A DNA stretch of 5,730 nucleotides from Synergistaceae bacterium (GTDB lineage: Bacteria > Synergistota > Synergistia > Synergistales > Synergistaceae): positions 1-5,730 of the forward strand of contig JAAYHA010000225.1 in assembly GCA_012727545.1 (NCBI GenBank). The letters run 5' to 3'. Below the pieces are notes generated by a model. It made no database searches and was not told the DNA's origin. It was given only the letters and a program-made list of their open reading frames with translations. Shown here one piece after another: positions 1 through 4,167 of the stretch (position 1 is its first letter; each line of letters begins with the position of its first letter). The position numbers and the translations under genes are program-made.

Positions 1-205
1 AGCTGTTCAAAAAGCCTGTTATGTTCGCTGCGATCAGTGCCCCGATCAGCGGCATTCCAAACTGGGATATCCCAAAAGCCCCCCCCAGGGTAAGAGCGTC
101 GCGCCGGCCAAGGCCCCCGTGGCATATCCCCATGCATACAGATACAGAGAAAGCGTCCATGGCGATAGAAGCCGCGGTTGCCATGGTGCTGAGATCCAAA
201 GTCAT
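1..205 (-). CDS. mntP: MntP-like manganese efflux pump, N-terminal part (runs off left edge)
   Basis: Sixty-eight codons are visible from an ATG at 205 to the window edge. The protein is hydrophobic and carries two stretches typical of the MntP (DUF204) family: MDAFSVSVCMG at residues 16-26, matching the first-helix MDAFAVSxGKG signature with its important Asp (D17 here), and GGAFGISQFGMPLIG at 41-55, matching the FGxFQxxMPLIG second-helix signature. Family members are inner-membrane proteins of about 180-200 residues that export Mn(II), so roughly two thirds is missing. The usual Lys of the first motif is absent (CMG instead of GKG). The start overlaps the stop of the upstream AI-2E-family gene as ATGA, with GAGGA (219-215 on the minus strand) nine bases before the ATG as its ribosome site, which implies translational coupling. 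The family call rests on these two motifs alone; exact substrate is inferred from the family. Confidence 0.8.
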   Translation of the reverse strand, partial: MTLDLSTMATAASIAMDAFSVSVCMGICHGGLGRRDALTLGGAFGISQFGMPLIGALIAANITGFLNS

Positions 206-1335
206 AGTATAGGATCCTCATTTTTATCGACACAGCATCGATAACGGTAAAGGTCAAAGATAAGGAGGAAAAGGACCAAAATCAGGGGTCCGAGAAAAAC
301 ACCCAGGAAACCCCACTTTATTACCCCGCCAAAGAGTCCGAGTATAACAAGCAACGTTGGTATCTCTTCGCCCTTACCTTTGCTCTTGCCTCCGCTTATC
401 AGGAAGGGGCGCAGAAGATTGTCGATCGTTCCGACTACGATCGATCCCCATGCGAGAAGCAATATGCCACCCTTTATGTCTCCTGACAGGATAAGGTATA
501 ACCCCCCCGGTATCCACACAACGGCAGTACCGGCCGGGAACATGCCAAAAAAGAACATCAGCATGCCGAAGAAAGCGGGGGTGCTTAATCCTACGAACCA
601 CCAGCCCAGACCTCCAAGTATGGCCTGAATGGCAACGGTCAGGATTATCCCGAAAATAACGGAATTAAGCAGTTTTTTTGTGCGGGAGAAGAACATGGTC
701 TTCTCTTCCTCTGAAAGCGGCGTTACGCTTTTAACATATTCGATTATCTTTACTCCATCCCTTATGAAGAAGAAGGATACCATCATTACAACTATCATCT
801 CGACCAGGATCGAAGAAGCGCCATGGATCAGCCGTTTTGAAATATTTGTAAGGTTGCCGCCTGCCCACTGTGCTGTCTTTTGAACGAAACCCCTGACAGA
901 TCCGGAATCCAGAAGAAAATCTTTGAGGTAATCATTAAGCCACTCAGGAAACCACTCAGGAATAAGTTCAACAAGATCTCTTGTCTGGTTTATCTCGTTT
1001 CTGGAAATGAAATCAGTAATGACTCCGATAATTTTAGAGATCTCGCCTCCAAGGGAAGCAATTATGTATATGAGCGGTATTATGAACAGAACAGCAATAA
1101 GGCAGAGTGCAGCCGCTGCTGAAAGATTCCTGAATCTGCCGCCGGAGAGATCTGTCAGATGACGGTAGACAGGCTGAACTATAAAAGAGAGCATCCCTGC
1201 CCATATTAGGGCCATCATCAGTGGATGGGTGACCTGCCAAGCCAGAAAGGCAAAAACTGCCATAAAAAAGATAAAGGCTGTGCGGTCGGCCCGAATGTTA
1301 TCCTTTCTTTTATTATTTTCTTCGTTTAAATCCAA
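202..1335 (-). CDS. AI-2E/PerM-family transporter (UPF0118-type membrane protein)
   Basis: The 377-residue product matches the usual 340-380 length of the AI-2E transporter (PerM/UPF0118) family, inner-membrane proteins linked to export of autoinducer-2 or to ion and solute efflux. After a charged N-terminus there are hydrophobic helices at about 19-58 and 71-95, and a soluble, amphipathic middle part at about 98-170. The family signature FFFIRDG follows at 188-194, then helices at 222-250, 253-283 and 288-304, the DNLLRPFLISG motif at 305-315, and the diagnostic glycine-rich end GGVIKWGFLGVFLGP at 336-350. I chose TTG at 1335 because AGGAG lies ten bases upstream (1350-1346) and the length then fits. 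The frame stays open upstream, giving an ATG at 1389 (18 extra residues) and another at 1518 that would run into ftsZ; neither adds family sequence. Its stop overlaps the mntP start. The family is certain; the substrate cannot be told. Confidence 0.88.
   Translation of the reverse strand: MDLNEENNKRKDNIRADRTAFIFFMAVFAFLAWQVTHPLMMALIWAGMLSFIVQPVYRHLTDLSGGRFRNLSAAAALCLIAVLFIIPLIYIIASLGGEISKIIGVITDFISRNEINQTRDLVELIPEWFPEWLNDYLKDFLLDSGSVRGFVQKTAQWAGGNLTNISKRLIHGASSILVEMIVVMMVSFFFIRDGVKIIEYVKSVTPLSEEEKTMFFSRTKKLLNSVIFGIILTVAIQAILGGLGWWFVGLSTPAFFGMLMFFFGMFPAGTAVVWIPGGLYLILSGDIKGGILLLAWGSIVVGTIDNLLRPFLISGGKSKGKGEEIPTLLVILGLFGGVIKWGFLGVFLGPLILVLFLLIFDLYRYRCCVDKNEDPIL
206..219 (-). promoter_or_regulatory. 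ribosome binding site of mntP inside the upstream gene
   Basis: On the minus strand GAGGA (219-215) stands nine bases before the ATG at 205, inside the last codons of the AI-2E-family gene. With the ATGA stop/start overlap this supports re-initiation by ribosomes finishing the upstream gene. Confidence 0.55.
940..963. repeat. 12-base in-frame tandem duplication inside the AI-2E-family gene
   Basis: Two adjacent copies of CCACTCAGGAA(A/T) occupy 940-951 and 952-963, differing only in the last base. Read on the minus strand they encode a doubled PEWF/PEWL peptide (residues 127-130 and 130-133 region) in the soluble middle part of the transporter. The duplication keeps the frame, so the gene stays intact. 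Confidence 0.7.
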
Positions 1336-1345
1336 CCGCGTCTCT

Positions 1346-1350
1346 CTCCT
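1346..1350 (-). promoter_or_regulatory. ribosome binding site deciding the TTG start of the AI-2E-family gene
   Basis: AGGAG on the minus strand (1350-1346), within a purine-rich run, is ten bases from the TTG at 1335. The alternative ATG at 1389 overlaps the region of a minus-strand TATAAT and so is less likely to be transcribed. Confidence 0.5.
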
Positions 1351-1400
1351 CTGTTGTATAATGGTGTTGGAAATGTTCTGATTATACATCAACAGCAAAC

Positions 1401-1411
1401 GGGAGTGGTGG
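1401..1411 (+). promoter_or_regulatory. ribosome binding site of ftsZ
   Basis: The purine-rich run GGGAGTGGTGG precedes the TTG at 1416. Its GGAG (1402-1405) is ten bases from the start codon and its GGTGG (1407-1411) four bases. No ATG or GTG lies in frame between the upstream stop (TAA at 1359) and the conserved GTP-binding core, so this site fixes the TTG start. Confidence 0.55.
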
Positions 1412-1415
1412 ACAA

Positions 1416-2735
1416 TTGAGTATACCGGCAACAGAGCTTTGCTATCCGTATCCCGAGGAATCCGAAGGGACATCAAAGGCGAAAACTCCTTCCGCACAAA
1501 ATAGATCTGAACCTGCACGCAGAGAATCCATAAAGGTCATTGCTGTAGGAGGAGGAGGCGGTAACGCCCTCAACCACATCATCACCAAAGGAATAGAGGG
1601 TGTGGATATCCTTGCAGTTAACACAGATATAAGAAGCCTCGATATGTCTCTCAGCCACAACAAGATCGTACTTGGTGAAAAAGTCACTAAAGGGCTGGGG
1701 GCAGGGGCTCTCCCGCACATAGGCGAACAGGCGGCAAAAGAATCGCTCTCGGAAATACGAGAATATCTCAGGGGATCCGACATGGTATACCTGACTGCCG
1801 GAATGGGCGGCGGGACAGGCACAGGAGCTCTTCCGATAATTGCCCAGACCGCAAAAGAAATGGGCATTCTTACAGTCGCAGTAGTCACCAAACCCTTTAT
1901 GTTCGAGGGAGCCAGAAGGATGCGTTACGCTGAAGAGGGTATAGCCAAACTTCGTCAATGCGTAGATGCTCTTATCATTGTACCCAACGACAGGCTTCTT
2001 GAGATATGCCGCAAAGAGACCCCTTTAAGCGAATCCTTCTCAATGGTCGACGAAGTTCTCCGGCAGGCAGTTCAGGGCGTGACCGACCTTGTTATGCGTC
2101 CCGGAATGGTCAATGTTGATTTTGCTGACCTTAAGGCGGTAATGAAGCATGCGGGCATTGCGGTCATGGGTGTAGGATGTGCCAAGGGTGAAAACAGAAT
2201 AGACAACGCACTCAGGGAAGCACTGGAAAGCCCGCTTATGGAATGTTCAATGCATGGAGCCAAGGGAGTCCTTATGAACATTACATGCGGAGAGGGCCTT
2301 GGTATCTTCGAGGTACAGCAGGCGGCAGCATATATTGAAGAGATCATCTCAGATGATGCGACCTTTGTATGGGGTTGTGCCGAAGACAGTGATATGGAGG
2401 AAAACGTTGAGATAGTGATCGTTGCAACAGGTTTTGAAGACGGCAGTCCGGAAGGCAACAGATCTCTCCAGGAACCACCTGTCAGTGCACATAGGCCCGT
2501 TTTCAAACAGGAGATCCAAAGACCGGTTTGGCACGAGCCTGTTTCTGTTGCTGCAGGAGAAAAGAGAGAAAAAGAGGAACCCCCTGTACCGGGAGTCAGA
2601 AGAGGACCATCATGGCTTGAGGAAAAAGTTGAGATGCCGCCTGAAGAAGCGACACCGAAGGAATTATCCGAGGAACTGGATGAGCCTACTTTCCTGAGAA
2701 AAAACAAAACCTCGGGGAAACCTCAGACAGACTGA
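1416..2735 (+). CDS. ftsZ: cell division GTPase FtsZ
   Basis: The 439-residue product is the tubulin-like GTPase that polymerises into the Z ring at midcell. A 38-residue N-terminal extension precedes the core, longer than the roughly 12 residues usual. Then come IKVIAVGGGGGNALN (39-53, nucleotide-binding T1), the T3 loop GLGAGALPHIG (93-103), the tubulin signature GMGGGTGTG (129-137), FEGARRMR (163-170), PNDRLLEI (190-197), and the catalytic T7 loop NVDFAD (233-238) with both Asp residues intact. The core ends near 340 (VATGF). A charged, Pro/Glu-rich linker (341-420) leads to the C-terminal peptide LDEPTFLRK (421-429), the binding site for FtsA, ZipA or SepF-like partners. Odd points are the conserved Asn of GANP replaced by Leu (L99), Glu in place of the usual Ile/Val/Leu in DIPxFLR, and a TTG start. 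No ftsA lies beside it; a strong terminator follows, so it is probably transcribed alone. Confidence 0.95.
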   Translation: MSIPATELCYPYPEESEGTSKAKTPSAQNRSEPARRESIKVIAVGGGGGNALNHIITKGIEGVDILAVNTDIRSLDMSLSHNKIVLGEKVTKGLGAGALPHIGEQAAKESLSEIREYLRGSDMVYLTAGMGGGTGTGALPIIAQTAKEMGILTVAVVTKPFMFEGARRMRYAEEGIAKLRQCVDALIIVPNDRLLEICRKETPLSESFSMVDEVLRQAVQGVTDLVMRPGMVNVDFADLKAVMKHAGIAVMGVGCAKGENRIDNALREALESPLMECSMHGAKGVLMNITCGEGLGIFEVQQAAAYIEEIISDDATFVWGCAEDSDMEENVEIVIVATGFEDGSPEGNRSLQEPPVSAHRPVFKQEIQRPVWHEPVSVAAGEKREKEEPPVPGVRRGPSWLEEKVEMPPEEATPKELSEELDEPTFLRKNKTSGKPQTD

Positions 2736-2766
2736 GCCTCTGATCCATATTAATCATAGACGTAAC

Positions 2767-2800
2767 GCAGGACGCCCCCTGTTTTTAGGGGGCGTCCTGC
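2767..2800 (+). terminator. strong hairpin terminator of ftsZ
   Basis: GCAGGACGCCCCC (2767-2779) pairs without mismatch with GGGGGCGTCCTGC (2788-2800), giving a 13-bp GC-rich stem with an eight-base T-rich loop. It lies 31 bases after the ftsZ stop. The tail (CTGTTATTTT, 2801-2810) is only moderately T-rich, but the stem is long enough to act as a rho-independent terminator or an RNA-stabilising end. Confidence 0.88.
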
Positions 2801-2931
2801 CTGTTATTTTGAACCGGGATCATCAGTGGGAAAAAAGCAAAGAGTGAATAAGGGATCTTTGCGCTGTAGAAAAAGCCATAGGAAGAAACAAGGTCAAGTT
2901 TAGTCAATGCCTTAACGCTCATTTTAAGACA

Positions 2932-2937
2932 TATAAT
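2932..2937 (+). promoter_or_regulatory. candidate upstream -10 box
   Basis: A perfect TATAAT on the plus strand, 112 bases before the next start codon. The best upstream match, TTAACG at 2912-2917, is only 14 bases away, shorter than the preferred 16-18. It may be a second, weaker promoter. Confidence 0.3.
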
Positions 2938-2979
2938 AAACAAAGAAATGGTCATTTTCCCGAAAACGATGATTTCCAG

Positions 2980-2988
2980 TGATATAAT
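2980..2988 (+). promoter_or_regulatory. extended -10 promoter for the metallopeptidase-like gene
   Basis: TGATATAAT has the TGn element directly before a perfect TATAAT (2983-2988). Extended -10 promoters need little or no -35 sequence, and none is evident here. Transcription would start near 2995, leaving an untranslated leader of about 50 bases before the ATG at 3044. Confidence 0.55.
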
Positions 2989-3030
2989 TTGACGAGTTTT
3001 ATTGTGCGGCGGCAAAGGCAGCCGAATAAC

Positions 3031-3036
3031 AGGAGG
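3031..3036 (+). promoter_or_regulatory. consensus ribosome binding site fixing the ATG at 3044
   Basis: AGGAGG lies seven bases before ATG 3044, a full match to the anti-Shine-Dalgarno core. This rules against the in-frame TTG at 3002, which would add 14 residues and has no such site. Confidence 0.85.
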
Positions 3037-3043
3037 AATTCAG

Positions 3044-3544
3044 ATGGCAGTAAAAGCCAGTTCAGAGTTTGATTATGAGATATGCAACAACAGGATCAGA
3101 CCTATAGCGGAAGCTCTTATATCAAAATATGAAGAGCTGCGCCACATAGATCCGGATAAGATACTTTTCCTTGTCAACCACAAAAGCTCTGGGAGCAAAA
3201 AACAGATGGTGCTTGCCAGGACCAGCAAGATCTCTCCAAAATGGACAGAGATACTCTACCAACTGGGGGCCTGCTCATATTTTTATACTGTTGAGTTCTA
3301 TGCAAAGACAACGGCTGCAATGGACGAGAGCCAGATGGTCGCGCTGGTCTACCGTGAACTGAGAAGGATAGGTCCCGAAGGCGAGATACTGATACCCGAT
3401 GTGCATGACTGGTGGCAGATACTGATGGGCCTGGGAAGGAAATGGTTCTACCCGGACAGCACATGTCCTAACCTTCTGGATGACAACGTTGACTGGAAGA
3501 AACTGATGGGACAATACTACGAGGATATTCATACTGCCGAGTAG
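3044..3544 (+). CDS. putative phage-metallopeptidase-like protein, zinc motif degenerate
   Basis: The 166-residue soluble protein has no signal peptide or membrane segment. Its layout resembles the small 'putative phage metallopeptidase' family found in phages and bacterial chromosomes: an N-terminal helix with KYEELRHIDPDKILFLVN (28-45), a basic strand followed by ARTSKISPKW (58-67), YTVEFY (81-86), a helix beginning with DESQMVALVYRELRRIG (94-110), and a later PDVHDWW (118-124). Families of this kind have HELxH in the helix as the zinc site with Glu as catalyst, and a later His as third ligand. Here the position reads RELRR (104-108): the Glu is kept, both His are Arg. H121 could be the remnant third ligand. 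If homologous, it is probably not an active zinc protease. The gene stands alone with its own promoter and terminator. Family assignment is from pattern memory and not certain; the function is unknown. Confidence 0.62.
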   Translation: MAVKASSEFDYEICNNRIRPIAEALISKYEELRHIDPDKILFLVNHKSSGSKKQMVLARTSKISPKWTEILYQLGACSYFYTVEFYAKTTAAMDESQMVALVYRELRRIGPEGEILIPDVHDWWQILMGLGRKWFYPDSTCPNLLDDNVDWKKLMGQYYEDIHTAE

Positions 3545-3590
3545 GGACAGGATCATTTTTACAGCTGATATCTTCAGAAGTTAAAAGTTA

Positions 3591-3615
3591 AAGCCCCGCG
3601 CCGCGGGGCTTTTTT
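3591..3615. terminator. bidirectional hairpin terminator between convergent genes
   Basis: AAGCCCCGC (3591-3599) pairs perfectly with GCGGGGCTT (3603-3611) around a three-base loop, followed on the plus strand by six T residues (3610-3615), a classic rho-independent terminator for the gene ending at 3544. On the minus strand the same stem is followed by CTTTAACTTTTAA, so it can also stop the gene ending at 3620, 5 bases from the T run. Confidence 0.9.
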
Positions 3616-3619
3616 GCTA

Positions 3620-4027
3620 TCAGGCACCAAGCTTGATGCGTTCGTAACCGGGTTCTCCGTCCTTTTTGTCTGTGATCTCAAATATTTCGAGTATCGGAAG
3701 TTTTTTCCATATCTTCTCTTTGCCGGAAGAGTATATTATCTTAATGTCTGTGAGCCCGAGGATGTTTTTTCTTCTGATGTCAAGGCTCGCATTCTCTCCA
3801 TCATTGAGAGCTTTATCCTTTAAGAGATTTTCAGACCAGATATTCCTTCCGGTTTCAGATATGAAGATCGCATATATCACAGACCCCGAGCTGTTTTTAA
3901 ACTCAAGGGGAATGCCCGTCTCTTCCTGCTGTTCTTCTGCCGGAGGCGTGGTGCTGCAAACCTCTGCAAAAGCAGGCAGGGCAAGAAAGAGAAATATGAT
4001 CGCTGCAAATACCGGTATCTTCTTCAT
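3620..4027 (-). CDS. small secreted or periplasmic protein of unknown function
   Basis: The 135-residue product opens with a textbook Sec signal peptide: MKK, a hydrophobic core to about residue 17, then PAFA with cleavage expected after A21 (AFA/E). There is no lipobox (the Cys at 24 is preceded by AEV), so the mature protein of about 114 residues should be soluble in the periplasm or outside. An acidic, Pro/Gln/Glu-rich linker (26-38) leads to one small domain. The segment from N45 to D83 (NSSGSVIYAIFISETG, NIWSENLL, ALNDGE, SLDI) resembles a recurrent exported beta-domain pattern in which an N-x-(S/T)-G, an I-Y-x-(I/V)-(Y/F)-I-S, a W-x-x-(D/N)-L-L and an L-x-x-G-E stretch follow one another. 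I know no function for it. AGGAG lies seven bases before the ATG. No operon partner is visible; the gene is divergent from the macroglobulin gene. Confidence 0.82.
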   Translation of the reverse strand: MKKIPVFAAIIFLFLALPAFAEVCSTTPPAEEQQEETGIPLEFKNSSGSVIYAIFISETGRNIWSENLLKDKALNDGENASLDIRRKNILGLTDIKIIYSSGKEKIWKKLPILEIFEITDKKDGEPGYERIKLGA

Positions 4028-4167
4028 AAGATCGCTCCTTTCATTATTATTCTGTAATGTAATATCATTATGTTCAATAGGTAAAATAGCCTGTCTAAGT
4101 TATTATTTTCTCGGGTATTATCGGTAAAGATACAGTTCATATTATCTCTTCAATTTAGGACGGGGTG
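4028..4167. promoter_or_regulatory. AT-rich divergent spacer, promoters for both flanking genes expected
   Basis: This 140-base gap must carry the start signals of the minus-strand secreted protein and the plus-strand macroglobulin homologue. It is AT-rich with several TATTAT-like hexamers (plus strand 4116-4121 and 4140-4145), and a minus-strand TTGAAC at 4076-4071. None forms a convincing -35/-10 pair. The minus-strand AGGAG (4039-4035) is the ribosome site of the secreted protein. Confidence 0.35.

Larger units (their letters stand above)
1336..1415. promoter_or_regulatory. divergent control region between the AI-2E-family gene and ftsZ
   Basis: The 80-base gap contains a perfect TATAAT on the plus strand (1357-1362), positioned to drive ftsZ. 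A second perfect TATAAT lies on the minus strand (1386-1381), positioned to drive the AI-2E/mntP pair. Predicted starts would lie near 1369 (plus) and 1374 (minus), so the two polymerases would compete for the same DNA. Neither box has a recognisable TTGACA-like -35 hexamer at 16-18 bases, so these are candidate promoters only. No operator repeat stands out. Confidence 0.4.
2801..3030. other. non-coding spacer upstream of the metallopeptidase-like gene
   Basis: This stretch is AT-rich and holds no plausible gene. A minus-strand frame exists across it but has no ribosome site, would run into the ftsZ terminator and has an unconvincing composition. The clear landmarks are two TATAAT boxes near its right end, listed separately. 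The 120 bases between the terminator and the first box show no strong hairpin or repeat by eye; a small RNA cannot be excluded. Confidence 0.5.

Noticed and set aside
1336..1518. N-terminal extension of the AI-2E-family protein to 438 residues
   Set aside because: The extra 61 residues are antisense to ftsZ and the control region, and match nothing in the family; the TTG at 1335 with AGGAG fits the family length.
2072..2707. Long minus-strand frame (211 codons) inside ftsZ
   Set aside because: Serine-rich shadow of the plus-strand ftsZ codons, which contain unmistakable conserved motifs; no independent start signal.
2989..2994. TTGACG as a -35 element
   Set aside because: No acceptable -10 hexamer 16-18 bases downstream (position 3010-3017 is GC-rich).
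2785..3015. Minus-strand 76-codon frame in the ftsZ downstream spacer
   Set aside because: It would end inside the ftsZ terminator stem, has no ribosome site, and lies antisense to the promoter and leader of the next gene.
3002..3043. TTG at 3002 as start of the metallopeptidase-like gene
   Set aside because: No ribosome site, and a full AGGAGG stands seven bases before ATG 3044.
3666..4127. Plus-strand 153-codon frame opposite the small secreted protein
   Set aside because: The minus strand has a perfect signal peptide, ribosome site and terminator; the plus frame has none and runs through the divergent spacer.
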